From contig JAIWNF010000004.1 of the NCBI GenBank assembly GCA_025093555.1, positions 62,001 to 126,000 of the forward strand: a DNA stretch of 64,000 nt. Direction: 5' to 3'. Below, in pieces: positions 13,469 to 27,324 of the stretch (its first letter is position 1; every line of letters starts with the position of its first letter). The stretch is from Circinella umbellata (taxonomy: Eukaryota; Mucoromycota; Mucoromycetes; Mucorales; Lichtheimiaceae). Below the pieces are notes generated by a model that did not search any database, was not told the DNA's origin, and was given only the letters and a program-made list of their open reading frames with translations. Position numbers and translations under genes: made by a program.

Positions 13469-14029
13469 TGTTAATAAATATGTATGTAAAGTGGAATATG
13501 AAAAAAAAGAGTTTTTATTTTTATATAATTCTCACAAACACAGGCTTGCACTAAAAAATAACTAAAGCTCCGCTTTGTTAAAAAAGGCGTGACGGGCTTT
13601 TATTTTTTTCATTTTTACTCCCTAAAAAAGAAGTGGATTTAATCTGACAACAAACTTTTGTTCGTTTCCATGGTGATTTTCTATGAGACCGTGCGCATTT
13701 TTCGTTAATATTTAGAAAAAAAAATAGTAAATAATGCTTTTTGTTTATTTCAAGCAATAGTATCCTCAAATAATTTTGGATAAAACTTATTTCATAGTCG
13801 ATTCTCTTTTTTCTTTTTAAATCAAATTGATCGGTAATAAAGAAAAAATGCACTTGGAGACGATTTGCTTAAATTGAGTTTTTGGTGCAACACAGACTGA
13901 CTCATTTTTATCTTTGGACGTGGTTGATCTCCGCTCCACATAAAAAAAAAGGATCTTCATTAGACTTTTTTTTCTTTTTTTTTTCTTTCTTCCACAACAC
14001 TTTTTTTTTCGTTAGTATTATAATCTACC
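13469..14029. promoter_or_regulatory. Divergent promoter region between TOM22 and DAHP synthase
   Basis: The 561 bp separate two divergent start codons. The side next to the DAHP synthase ATG (about 13965-14029) is a dense T/C tract, the usual leader composition of genes in this window. No specific operator is recognised. Confidence 0.5.
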
Positions 14030-15754
<1,725 letters not shown>

Positions 15755-15796
15755 AAAGTATCAACTGTATATATGAGCACAAGTATACGTTGTGCC

Positions 15797-15839
<43 letters not shown>

Positions 15840-16375
15840 AACTATTGAATTTTTAATTTTTTTTTATAAAAGAAAAGTATTATTAAAAGATTATACTGAT
15901 GTATAATAATATATGTACAGAAAACAATAAAAAATAACAAACAAAATATCTTAATATATTAAAGATTGTCTTTTTATCAGTCTGCACTAGTTTCTCTACT
16001 CATGAGGTACCTTTCGTGATAAACCTTTTTTTTACTTGTTAGCATCAAAAAAGTCTCCGGCGTATATAACCTTCTGACTAAAGAATTGATGGAAATAAAC
16101 ATGATAAAAAGGATATAACCTTTCTTTTCTTTAAATACGTACATAACAGGCTAAAGTTCGACTGATTGATCAAGTGGATCGGTTACTTAATTAAGGAATT
16201 CGATATGATAAAAGGAAAAAGGAATTCTGGGGATTTGGTAGTTTGAATAAGTAATTTAATCGATAGTAGTCTGACATATTAAAGTACAGAACACATTTCA
16301 AAAAAAAAATGAAATTATAATTCACTATTGTCTATTAACTGTTAATTTATTTTTAGAAGATCTTTCATGTTCATC
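15755..16375. other. Convergent 3' intergenic region
   Basis: This AT-rich spacer lies between the DAHP synthase and HMG-box stop codons. It contains the GT microsatellite listed separately and AATAAA-like motifs near 15925. No gene is seen. Confidence 0.5.
15800..15834. repeat. (GT)17 microsatellite
   Basis: An uninterrupted GT dinucleotide run of about 34 bp lies 45 bp after the DAHP synthase stop codon, probably inside its 3'UTR. Confidence 0.97.
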
Positions 16376-17165
16376 TTATTCAGAGTGATCACCATCAGAG
16401 AATTCATCACTAGTAGACGATGCTGCCGACGACGATGATGATGACGAATAATCATCATTAATACCATCCGGTTCTTTCTTTTCAAGGATATGATTCCTGG
16501 TTGATGTATCGGCATCAACTTGTTTCCTTTGCAATCTCTTGGCATTTATAGTAACACCTTCTTTTGCCGGATCAAAAGGGTGATCCATGCGGTATGCTTC
16601 AAATTTCTGTTTTTCAATCTCGTATCGTTTCTTATCATGGTCTGCCAAATCTTCATATTGCTATTACCATCAGCATTACTCCGTCATTATTTAGTTATTG
16701 CCCTATTCAATTTTTCACAAACTAGAAAAAAAAAAGGATATATTTTCTTTACAAGCTACCTTCCTGTCTTCGAATGACGTTTTCTTCCACAAAGCAGCAA
16801 GTTCTGTCATAATTTTCTTATTTTCATTTGGAAACTTTTTTCGGATAGCTGGATAGTTTCTTTTAATAAAGTAATTATAAGCACGTTGAGGCTTTTCAGG
16901 CTCTTCAGGATCTACCAGTTTGGCTCTTTTTCTCTTTTTGTTTTCGTTGAGTTCTTCTTCTTCTTCTACTGCTGTTGAAACACCCAATAGATCCCCAAGA
17001 TTACGAAGATGTCGAGCTAAGTTTTCAGCGTCACGAGCAATGGCATGAATGACTACACCACACTAATTAAATGTATATATGCATAAAATTAATGAAAATT
17101 AATTAACTAATCAATAATTGTTGTTATTGCTCTTATTTTACTTCGTGTATCCTATTATTATCCAT
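16376..17165 (-). CDS. HMG-box protein
   Basis: Three minus-strand exons (17165-17142, 17062-16760, 16660-16376) give 203 aa. The first exon is only 8 codons (MDNNRIHE) and was chosen because its phase and splice sites join cleanly to the next. Residues about 66-132 form one HMG box: PEKPQRAYNYFIKRNYP, then ELAALWKKTSFEDRK across the splice to QYEDLADHDKKRYE, giving the spaced Pro, Tyr/Phe, Trp, Lys-Tyr pattern. An acidic run and a KKRKRAK basic patch precede the box; a Ser/Asp/Glu-rich tail follows. HMG boxes bend DNA in chromatin, so a nuclear architectural role is likely. The upstream part (about 10-35) could be a short helix. It is not assigned to Nhp6, SSRP1 or a mating-type factor. Confidence 0.85.
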
Positions 17166-18328
17166 GGTGGGTTTTAGTTATTGTTTTTTTTAAAGTAGAA
17201 GTCAGAGAGATTGACGCAATTCGGGATTTAAAGAGTGAGGCGGGAAGGGAAAAAATAATAAATAACCTCTGATTGTTTCGACCTGCATAAAGATACGTTG
17301 AATGTCGCTTTTTCTCCAAAAATAAACAAGCATTTCCCGTATTCAAAAAGAGTCTTCTGTGAGTTATTGCGATTCAATATATATAAATCAGTACATGCTT
17401 TTTCATTGGAAAATACTGCCCGTACTTACATATGGAAAGTTGAGCAAAAGTTTTATCGTTGACCAAATATGAGAATAAATGCGACTAGAAAACATTAATA
17501 ATAATCATATTTATTTAAGTCGGGTTGGTATAGCTGGTACCACCACTACCACTAATTCATGTTTTTGACTTTCTAATATTAGCCCGAGAAAGAATGACTG
17601 AAACATAAACAAAGAAATAAAGATTAAGTGAGACCAAAAATGGGACACTAAAACAATGCATAATAGCTGATTCTTAGAGTATCTGGTATATAACATTCAT
17701 ACAGAATTAAAGTATTATTATACATAAGAAAACAATTTCTTCCATTTTACCACGATGTTTAATGACAGAAAGAGAAAGAGGCGTGTATACGATTTAATAA
17801 AACATCTAATAGAATGAAGAGATACAAGATACTAGAAGACAGAAACATATCCAATAAATCAGCTTGAGCCATTCATGGTAGTATATAACATATACACAAT
17901 ACATCAGTAATATTATTTAAACATTTACAAGCTAAGATACAGTAGTCTTAACTGTGTTACGTATACTATAACAATATTTAACTGACTACTGGTATTAATT
18001 TTGATTTCTAAAGTGTACAGTACTTCTATATTGCTTTATATTAAGTAATTATAGCGATAAAAAATCTTTATTATTTAACTTATTTTAAGCACTCTGTTTT
18101 TTTTATATTATTTGTATGACGAAAAGAGACAAAATTAAAAAGCTTTGCTTTTTTCATGATTGTTATGAAAGGTTAGTTTTAGTAGTGGCAGTAAAAAATT
18201 ATATAAGCCACTAATTTTTTGCGTTCCACCCAAAAAATCCAACACAATATACACAAAGGAGCATCGATTTTTCGATTCCGTTTTTGTCCTTTTTTTTTCT
18301 CTTTATCCATAAACAACTATAATAGACG
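17166..18328. promoter_or_regulatory. Divergent intergenic region, HMG-box gene / eIF3b
   Basis: The 1.16 kb lies between divergent start codons. It is AT-rich, with no exon that can be joined to either gene. The 45 bp before the eIF3b ATG are pyrimidine-rich and presumably the leader. Confidence 0.5.
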
Positions 18329-20934
18329 ATGCCTGGACTCGACTATAATAATCTACCCGAACGGGAAGAAGATATCGACTTTAGTGATATTTATGAACAA
18401 CATGAAGTTCAAGTAGACGATGATTTAGATACGATCGTTGTTGTGGATGGTGCTCCCGTTGTCGATGAGGCTAAAGAAGAAAAATTAGTGAGCGTTTTAA
18501 AGAAATTGTTCACCAAGAATGCCGGTGAAGTAAAAGAAGGTGGTATTTGGATGCCCATGGCACCCAATGATAAGGGAAAGAAAGAAAGCAAAGGGTAATT
18601 AAAATAAATAACCACTAAATTTTTCAATTACTTTAACTATATATACAATCCATAATACTACGCGTTTATTGTCATTTATACATTCATATACTTACACATA
18701 TGCTCTCTTTTTTTTTCTTTTTTTTTTGTTAATTAATATTAATAATAGATATTTATTCATTGACTTTGAATCGCCCGAAAGTGCTCATGCCGCTGTTAAA
18801 AACTTGGATGGTCATAAAATGTCCAAGTCTCATCAATTATCTGTCAACAAGTTCACTGATGTCGAAAAATACAGTAAATTGGGTGACGAATACGCTGAAC
18901 CTGAAATTGAAGATTTTGCTCCCAAAGAGCATTTGAAGAGTTGGCTTATGGATCCCCAGGCACGCGATCAATTCGTAATGTACCGTGGTGACGATGTCAG
19001 TATCTTCTGGAACCGTAAGACTGAAAAGCCTGACCATGTCTATTCACGAACCGTAAGTTTTTATTTATAATAATTTATAACTGTTGTTTTTTTTTCCATT
19101 TGAAGCAGTAATTGACTCATGAATTATACACACACACACACACATATATATATATAGAACTGGACTGAAACCTATGTTCAATGGTCTCCTCTTGGTAGTT
19201 ATCTTGCTACATTCCACGCTCAAGGTATTGCCTTGTGGGGTGGTCCATCATGGAACAAGATTGTTCGATTCGTTCATCCAGGTGTCAAGTTAATTGATTT
19301 CTCTCCTAATGAACGTTACTTGGTCACTTGGTCCAACGAACCTATTAACCTTCACCGTATGCCCGAAGGTTCAAACCATCCATTCTCTGAGTATGATGAA
19401 GGCAACCATATTTTGATCTGGGATATTAAGACTGGTGGATTGTTGCGTTCATTCCCTGCAGTTCAATCCGATGGTAACAAGACAGTCAGATGGCCTATGT
19501 TCAAATGGTCTGCTTCTGACAAGTACTTTGCCCGTGCTGTACCTGGTCAACAACTTTCTATTTATGAAGCTCCCTCTATGGGTTTGGTGGGTAAGAAGAG
19601 CATCAAGATTGATGGTATTGTTGATTTTGAATGGTCTCCTGCTCGTGCTGACAAGAACGATCCCAAGTTGGGTTTGAAGGAAGAAATTTTGGCATATTGG
19701 ACACCTGAAGTAGGTAATCAACCTGCTCGTGTTACCATGTTGAATGTCCCAAGCAAGGAAATTATTCGTACAAAGAATTTGTTCAATGTCACAGACGTAA
19801 GTTCTTATTACTATTATTTAGTTGTGTTCGATGAAAGAAAAGAAGGGAGCGACAGAAAAAGGAAAAGAAAAATGTAAAAAAAGAAAAGGTTTAATCTATT
19901 TTTAATGAATTCTTATTTCTAACTAAAATTGATATTAGTGTAAATTATTCTGGCAATCACAAGGTCACTTTTTGGCTGTCAAGGTTGATCGTCATACCAA
20001 GACCAAGAAATCTACTTTTGCTAACCTTGAAATCTTCCGCGTATGTGAAAAGGCTATTCCTGTTGAAACTTTGGAAATTAAGGATCCTGTCTTGGCTTTC
20101 GCTTGGGAACCTCAAGGTGAACGTTTTGCTATTATCACTACCAATGACCCTGCTTATGGTGCTATGCCTGGTGCTGGAGGTGCTGCACCTACTATTAAGA
20201 CTGGTGTCACCTTCTATTATTTAGACAAGAGTAAGGCCGTTGCTGGTTTCCGACCTTTGAAGACTGTTGACAAGAAGACTTGTAACTACTTGTTCTGGTC
20301 TCCCAAGGGTCGTCATATTGTATTGGCTACTTTACGTAGCGCTAGTGTGAGTGATATTGAATTCTGGGATTTGGACTTTGAACCCTTAAACACAGGTGAG
20401 GGCAAGAGCAATACCAAACCTGAATTGGGATCATCTGTTCAACAATTGTCAGTACAAGAACATTATGGTGTAACTGATATTGAATGGGATCCTACCGGTC
20501 GTTATGTTGTATCGGGTTCAAGCATGTGGCGTCAAACCGTAGATCACGGTTTCTGCATATGGGACTTTAAGGGTCAACAATTGTTGCATGAAAACATTGA
20601 TAAGTTCAAACAATTGTTGTGGCGTCCTCGTCCCAAGAGTATGTTGGGAGCTGATCAAAAGAAGAAGATCCGTAAGAATCTTAGACAATATAGCAAGGTA
20701 TTTGATGAAGAAGATTTGGCCGCTGGTGATGCTAACGCTGCTCGTGTAATTGCTGCTCGTCGAAAGGCAATTGAAGAATGGTATGCTTGGAGAAAGAGAG
20801 CTGAAAAGAATATGTTGGAAGAACGTAAGGCAGCTGGTAAGGAATTGCGATCATCTGCTGACGAGGGTAAATCAGAAACCATTGAAGAATGGGTTGAAGA
20901 AGTTATTGATGAAACCGAAGAAATTGTTGATTAA
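18329..20934 (+). CDS. PRT1: Eukaryotic translation initiation factor 3 subunit B (eIF3b/Prt1)
   Basis: Four exons (18329-18594, 18749-19052, 19158-19796, 19939-20934) give 734 aa. eIF3b is the scaffold of the eIF3 complex on the 40S subunit. The acidic N-terminus is followed by an RRM at about residues 40-125 (TIVVVDGAPVV as RNP2-like; YLFIDFESPESAHAAV as RNP1-like across the first splice). After VEKYSKLGDEY come beta-propeller strands with recurrent W-S-P/W-D motifs (QWSPLGSYLATFH, IDFSPNERYLVTWS, LIWDIKTGG, DIEWDPTGRYVVSGSS, FCIWDFKGQQL). The helical C-terminus with WRPRPKSML, YSKVFDEED and a charged Glu-rich tail fits the eIF3g/i-binding end. It is complete by family length. Its codon use is the most biased in the window (GGT, GCT, AAG, CAA), as expected for a highly expressed gene. 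Confidence 0.96.
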
Positions 20935-21281
20935 AAATAAACGCCTAATAATAATATATTACAACCATGACAACAACAACAAAAAAAAACCTTCCTCATT
21001 CAAACACATTTACTTTTTCTGTTATCCTTTTCTATCCTTCTCTCTTTCCCACTCTCACTCTCACTCTTTCTGTCACTTTGCCTTTTTGTCACTAACATAT
21101 ACATCACTTTGCCTCCTTTATTATTTTTTTTTCTGTTTCCATAATAACAAACATCCAAAAACGCATTTTTTTTTTACTCTCGCATTTTTTTTTCTAATTT
21201 TCTGGTCTTTTTTTTTTTCTGAAAAAAAATCAAAAATCAAAACTTTTTATATTTTATAAATATAAAAAAAAAATTATTAAC
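20935..21281. promoter_or_regulatory. Pyrimidine-rich intergenic region
   Basis: The 347 bp lie between the eIF3b stop and the next ATG. Bases about 20990-21230 are almost pure C/T with T runs on the plus strand, followed by an A/T-rich stretch before the start codon. It probably combines the eIF3b terminator region and the next gene's promoter. Confidence 0.45.
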
Positions 21282-22625
21282 ATGTCGACAACATATAATA
21301 AGGGTCGAGCATATACAATGCGTGATCCACCTTTACCAACTGTCACAGTATTACCTGATAATCGTATTGATAAAAAAAAAATCAACATTAATCATAATAA
21401 AAATGTTAAACGAATGGCTGATTTGGTGAAACTTATGGAAAAGAAAAAGTTTTGGGTTGAAGTAGGTGTATTAGATCGACTCCATTATAAACACATTAAT
21501 GCTCAACGATTATTTCCACGATTTCGTATTGTTGCTCAAGTAAGAAAGAAAGAATAGAATAAACAAGAAAAATAGCTTTTCTTTTCTTAATCCTGTACAT
21601 ATATTTTATTAATAGGCACGTCAATTAATTAAACGATTCAAATCGTTAAACATTGAACAAGTGTTGATACAATTTTATATGTCATTTTGGAATGTGAAAA
21701 GGTAAAAAGAAAGTAAACAATTTATTTCCATGGAAACGAAATAATTAAATAGGTTTATAGTTTAGAAAAGTGTCAAGGACCGTGGAATTTTATACCCACA
21801 AAAGAATTTGCAGAATATACAATGCATCGAATTATTGCAGCGACGCTGGTACTTGATAAGGTAATATATATCATATCTTTCTACAAAACTTATGGATTAT
21901 GTATATATACTTACTTTGATACTATTAAATGGATATTATATTATAATAGTTACAAGCTATGTTAATGAAAGCGTTCAAGTAAGTTTAAGATATCAAAAAA
22001 AGAATGAGGATATGTTTGTAACACGCAAATTTAAATTGACATCATAATTTTCTGTCCTTTTATGTAGTGAACAAACAAAAACATTGAAAGTGGGACATTG
22101 GGGTTCATTAATGTTGGTTTATATGGGAACGTTAAGTCGACTTTATCGATTATCACATACGTGGGTAAACGAATTAAAACAGTGTTATGATTTAATTCAA
22201 CCTTGGCATCTTGCTTTTGCATCTGGATATAAAGCAAAACAACCTAATCCTCACCAACATATTGATCAAGTCTGTTTATCATCTACGATGACAGATGCAC
22301 GTCAAGAAGCAATAGAAAGTTGGAGTGGTCATACTCAGTAAGTTTTTTTTTTAGACTTTTCCTCCTTTCTCTTTCTTTTTCTCATATCCATATGTCACAT
22401 TTCTATTTTGATAGGATACCTGGTATTATTCAAACTATATCAACAGCAAAACCAGCACAATCTAAATCATCAGCAACGGCAAAAAGGTCATCCCAATCCA
22501 CACCATCAACCAATACAAATACAGATAATGATTCAAACACAATGATGATACCACCAATGATGATGATGGATAATGATGAAGAAGATGGTCTTTTTGATTT
22601 CGGTGAAGTAATTGAACGAATGTAA
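21282..22625 (+). CDS. NEPRO/DUF4477-like nucleolar protein (tentative)
   Basis: Six exons (21282-21539, 21616-21701, 21761-21860, 21950-21978, 22068-22337, 22415-22625) join in frame into 317 aa; one is only 29 bp. Residues about 45-120 contain LEKKK-type charged helices with VGVLDRLHYKHINAQR, FPRFRIVAQARQLIKRFKSL and later HRIIAATLVLDKL. The pattern of a Leu-Tyr-Lys-x-x-Asn-Gln motif followed by an Arg-rich helix resembles the N-terminal domain of nucleolus and neural progenitor protein, linked to RNase MRP and rRNA processing. The second half (VGHWGSLMLVYMGTLSRLYRL) is a conserved-looking helical region. A low-complexity Ser/Thr/Asn linker and an acidic C-terminus (EEDGLFDFGE) end it. The gene model is firm; the family call rests on memory and is uncertain. 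Confidence 0.6.
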
Positions 22626-23062
22626 TGATATGATTTAAAAACAAAATAAAATAAATTATATATAAAAAAAAAGGACAAGTAAAAAAGACGATGGAGGGAA
22701 GGTCGTAAGGAAGGGAGAATTGTTGTATGTATATAAAATATATATAATGATGATAATAGTAATAATGATAATAATTGCGGTATAGAAATTGTGACAAAAT
22801 AGGGAATGTGTACGTGAATGTTTATGTTGTTTAATATGTACATAGGAACCAAGGATTAAAAAAAAGAAGGAAAGAGAGAGGAGGGGAGGATTGAATGAGA
22901 AAGTGAATTCCTTTTAGCTGAAAAATAATACAAACTTCTTTTCCTTCCTTTTTAATTTGTTATCTTGTATACTTGCTTTTAATTATTTTAAATCCACAAT
23001 ACGTAATAAAGAGAAACTAAAAGTTTGTTGTCTTTTAACAACTAAGTAATACTAATAAGACA
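22626..23062. other. Convergent 3' intergenic region
   Basis: This AT-rich and purine-rich spacer lies between the NEPRO-like gene (plus) and the RasGEF gene (minus). AATAAA-like sequences occur near 22645 and 23006. No gene is seen. Confidence 0.5.
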
Positions 23063-26000
23063 TTAACTTGTAATAGTCCTTTCAAGTAAAGTGGCACTAT
23101 TCCGTTTATATATTGGATTAAAATCCAATGGATGTTGTGAATCAGTTGTTGATGTGGGTGGTTCTGCTGCTATTGCTGTTGGTGCTGTCCCCACTGATGT
23201 TCCTCCATCCTGTTCTTTACGCCAAAATGAAAATTCTTTTCGAAATATCGACAAGCCTTGTTGCTGTTCCTGATGTTGTTGCTGTTGATGTTTTTTACGA
23301 GCATCTAAATCTTCAAATGAAAAATGACGAGATAAACGATCTCTCCGAAGATGTTTTGGTGGAATATTGGGTAGCGTGGGTATTACAGAATCGTTATTGT
23401 TATTGTTAGTGATATCGATAAGACTTGTTTTTTTCAATGGGTGTTGATGATCAACACTCTTTCGCCCAAAAACCCAAAATTTACTCATGTTATTATTATT
23501 ATTGTTATTGGATATATCTGAATCATTATTATCATCATCATCCGATTCCAAACTGACCGGTCGACTATTGGATGAAGAGGCTGTACTATTGGTACCAACA
23601 AAAGATAAAAGGCTACCAGAACTACTCCACAATCCTCCATCATAAATCAATGTTGTAGGGTCGGTAGCTGAACAACTACGCATGACCTTGGGTGGTTCAC
23701 GAAATAAACTTAATTCATCGACTGTCTTTTCAGCAACAAAAGATCTGGTCAACTATGTTGATAGTTGGATGAAGGAAAAAAAAAGGTTTTAATACAAATA
23801 CTCCTGTTATGGGAAAGGTTAACATAAACTAATAATAATTGAAAAGAATGAACGTACCAGATATTGAGTCACTATACATTGCTGTAATTCTAGACTTTCA
23901 TTTGCAAAAGGTTTTCGTTGTTGATGTCTTTTATTGAAATCCTTGACACAAAAAGGTGGTAATGCAGATGAATAAGGTGGATGTTTATGTAAATTGGTAA
24001 ATAACGCCAGCAAATCATCCAACTTTGTTACATGTTTGTTGCTGTTGTTGTTATTGTTATTACATGATTCATTTGGTGTTGTTGCTGTTGTAGAAGGAGG
24101 AGCAGAAGAAGAGGAAGTAGAAGCCATAGGGATACTAGTCAGATAAGTGACATCATGCATAAATACACCTAGAAATGGAACCATGGGTTCACGAAATGTT
24201 TGTTGCACAATACGACTGATTCGATCACGATAACGTTCATAATTATTATGTTCTGTCATGATCTCATTGACAACATCCAACCGTGCTAATGATTTCTTAG
24301 GAACAAATGCCCAAGAACGTTTTAAACGTTGTATCGGTGGTGTTCCCAAGGCGGAAATAATAGCTTTCAATGTTTGGAAATTTTTTAAATCGTGACATTT
24401 AATAGCGACTTTGATCCAGAAATTAATTTGTTCAGCTCGGCCTGAAGCTTCCGATGGTGAAAGAATCACGTGTTCAATGATTCGTGTCAAATAATTAAAA
24501 AAGTCAGTTGAAGCTGTGATGGCTGGATGAGGTGATTTGGGTGCATGATGATTTAATAAAGCAGAAGGTTGAATATTACGAAAAATAGCTGAATCAATTA
24601 ATGTCAATTGATAAGCTACGAGAACAGGTGGAAAATCAAGTAAAGAAGTAGTTGTTGTTGGATACTGATAATTACTATTATTACTCGTAGTTGTGATTGT
24701 GGTTGTGGGTGATGTGATACTGGTCATGTGTATAATTTGTCGAACTCTGTTCAAAGCCTGTTTTACTTCGGCTGAATGAAGATGATGACGTTCCTGATTT
24801 TCTAATTTTTGCTGTAATGATTTATATATGATGTGTAATGGTGCTTGTGGAATGAAGGGTATATTTGTATAAGATATTGTTGTATCAATCAATGTTTGAG
24901 CTTGTGTAAGACGTGCTGGATCGACAGTTCCACTAGCCATAATTATAAATTCGTCTTCTCTGCTATTCGTCGTTGTGGTGGCCGTAGTAGCAGTAGCAGT
25001 AGTAGTAGCAGCAGCAGCATTTGTAGTAGAAGAAAAAGAGGAATAACCAGATTGTTTATCTTGAAGTGATGATGATAAAAACGTTTTTACAACATTAATT
25101 GGATTGACAAGAGGTGACGATGGAGGTATATTATTAGAAGAAGGTACATTGGATGGTTGTCGTAATAATTGAGTTCGAGCTTTTAAATCTTCACCTCGTT
25201 TATTAGCATCTTTAAATAATAAAAGGAGAAATATTATTGTACCGAATTAGTAAAAGAAATAATAAAAAAAAACACATGTTTATGAATAAATATAAATATA
25301 ATCTAGTATGTTTAATATCTAATATTGAATATACCAAAAACGTAATAATAGTAATTTGTGTATATAAAAATAATTCTTATCCTCAACCCGACCTGACCCT
25401 CTCTCAACACTCCCCCCCTTTCCCTATCCCTCCTGTTAACCCCCTCCCCCTTTTTTTTTCTTTTTCTTTTTTTTTTGAGTGTATATAAAATATTATATGA
25501 TCTTGGAAATTACCTTCATCATGGTTATAATAATGACAATTGTCAGATAAACTTGTTCTTACTTCAGGTGTATTTACTGTTGTTGCTATGGTAGTGGTTG
25601 TAGTGTTTGATTTCTTTGGTCTGTTCGGCACAATCACAGTTGCCGGTTTTTGAGCAATCTTTTTCCATACTGTAGTAGGGCGAACTTGGGATGGTTGAGC
25701 CAATCTAGTTGTTGTTGTATCGATTTTAAATTTACGTTTACTTATTGATAAAGGTTTAGGTGGTATAGGCGGTGGTGTAGGTCGACGTCTTTTAGTAGTA
25801 TTCAAAATCGTTTGAGTGTTCTCTAGACACGTTTTAGCCATTATAAAAAGTTCATCTTTATCATCGGAAAGAAGAGCATCTATTGATTATTATCATTATT
25901 ATTAGTATACGTATTCAGAAACATAGTTATAAGAGAATGATTATTTCTAAGAATAGTTAATAAGTAAAACGGTATATAAATATATACATTGATCAACAAA

Positions 26001-26199
26001 CTTGATTTGATGAAGTTCGTATAACGTAGCATCCAACGCCTTTAAGTACAACTCATAAGAGCTCTATATTATATTATAGCTGTTATTATTGGTGCTTAAG
26101 TTATCCTAATTATATATATATAACCTATTTCCTCACCTTTAAGTTTCCACTGCCGAGACAATCGCTTGCATTATAAAATAAAGCTTGTATGTTGTCCAT
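23063..26199 (-). CDS. Ras guanine-nucleotide exchange factor with MIT/TPR-like N-terminus
   Basis: Five minus-strand exons (26199-26137, 26063-25988, 25879-25514, 25209-23858, 23752-23063) give 848 aa; all phases agree. The small first exons encode MDNIQALFYNASDCL and SSYELYLKALDATLYELHQI, continuing to DDKDELFIMAKTCLENTQTIL. This two- to three-helix pattern (residues 1-75) resembles MIT or TPR hairpins. A proline-rich PTPPPIPPKP segment follows (possible SH3 ligand). Residues about 360-600 match the RasGEF/CDC25 catalytic domain: VAYQLTLIDSAIFRNIQPS, then ASGRAEQINFWIKVA, LKNFQTLKAIISALGTPPIQRLKRSW and PFLGVFMHDVTYL, with a poly-Asn/Ser insertion inside the domain. The C-terminal exon is Ser/Asn/Gln-rich. 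It should activate Ras-family GTPases by GDP release at membranes. The real start could lie further upstream if another exon was missed. Confidence 0.85.
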
Positions 26200-27324
26200 G
26201 AGGAATTGAACACCTCAAGGCATGTCAATTTGAATTGAAGAAATAAAAAGTTATAATCTCTAAAGAAAATAAACAAAAACGAAAATCGCGTACTTCAAAA
26301 AAAAAAAGAGAAAAGAAAGTGGAAGAAAGAAAAAGAAAAAGAAAGGAAAGCGTAACTTCGTTTTTTTGGAGGGGGGGGAGGTTGTTTGGTGGTGAGGGAA
26401 GAAGAATAGTTTGAAATGGAATAATTCATAAAAAAGTTATTATTATTACTATTATTATTATTATTTTACCCCTTAACAAAAATTTCTTTTATTGTATCAT
26501 GCCGTGGAACCTCAAACAAATCAACAATACTTCTTCTTTGTTCATGTTTAAAAATGGTTTGTATATAGGAGAAGAAGATTAATACCTTGTTTCGTGAAAT
26601 AACCTCGTGAAAAAAAAGAAATGGATAGCTCCTGAATATCATACTTAATGATAAAAATCATGAATAGTTAAAAGATCACAATTAATAATTATATACGTAT
26701 AATGAATTAAATAGTGTGAAAATAGAATATAATATTATAGTGTGAAAATCTTTCATGATGAATTGGATGATCTTGACGAGTATAAAAGTAGGTTTTTTCG
26801 TTACACCATGATTTTCATTTTTCATTTCCAAAAAAAAAAAATGCCGATGTAACTGTTATTTATGCAAAAGTAGTTGACTTGTTTGTTGCGGAGCGAGATT
26901 GAAAAAGGGATTGTAGGGCGAAAAAAAATATACCGGTTCCCTGACTGATTTTTTGTTTACTTCTCTGATAGCACACAGAATAAACTTGAACAGAAGAAAT
27001 ACTTGTTTTTGACTTTCATTTAAATAAAACAACAGGTAAAAAGAAAAACCGATTACTTGGTAACTCCCCAACAATTGAACTCATTTCAATTAAAATAGTC
27101 AATTCTTTTCTTTTATATTAAAATAGTTTATACTTAAATAAATTCACCGTGTTTTTTTTTTCTTTACCAATCAAATACCATTTCATCAAGAGTCCGGAAT
27201 TACTATAGTAGTAGTAGTAGTAGTATAAACCATTTGTCTTCTTCTTTTTCTTCTACGTATAACACTCAACGGTATTAACAACACAACAATCAACAATCAA
27301 CTTTAAATTATTTATTCCTCAAAT
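26200..27324. promoter_or_regulatory. Divergent intergenic region, RasGEF / antizyme-like gene
   Basis: The 1.1 kb contains purine tracts, a G-run near 26370 and AT-rich sequence. Just before the antizyme-like ATG (about 27204-27324) lie a (TAG)n run, a CT-rich tract and a CAA-rich leader with no upstream ATG from 27061 onwards. That supports 27325 as the first start codon of a transcript beginning here. No other gene is seen. Confidence 0.5.

Noticed and set aside
13578..13853. Minus-strand ORF of 91 codons upstream of TOM22
   Set aside because: Lies in the divergent promoter; AT-driven Lys/Phe/Leu composition and no homology pattern.
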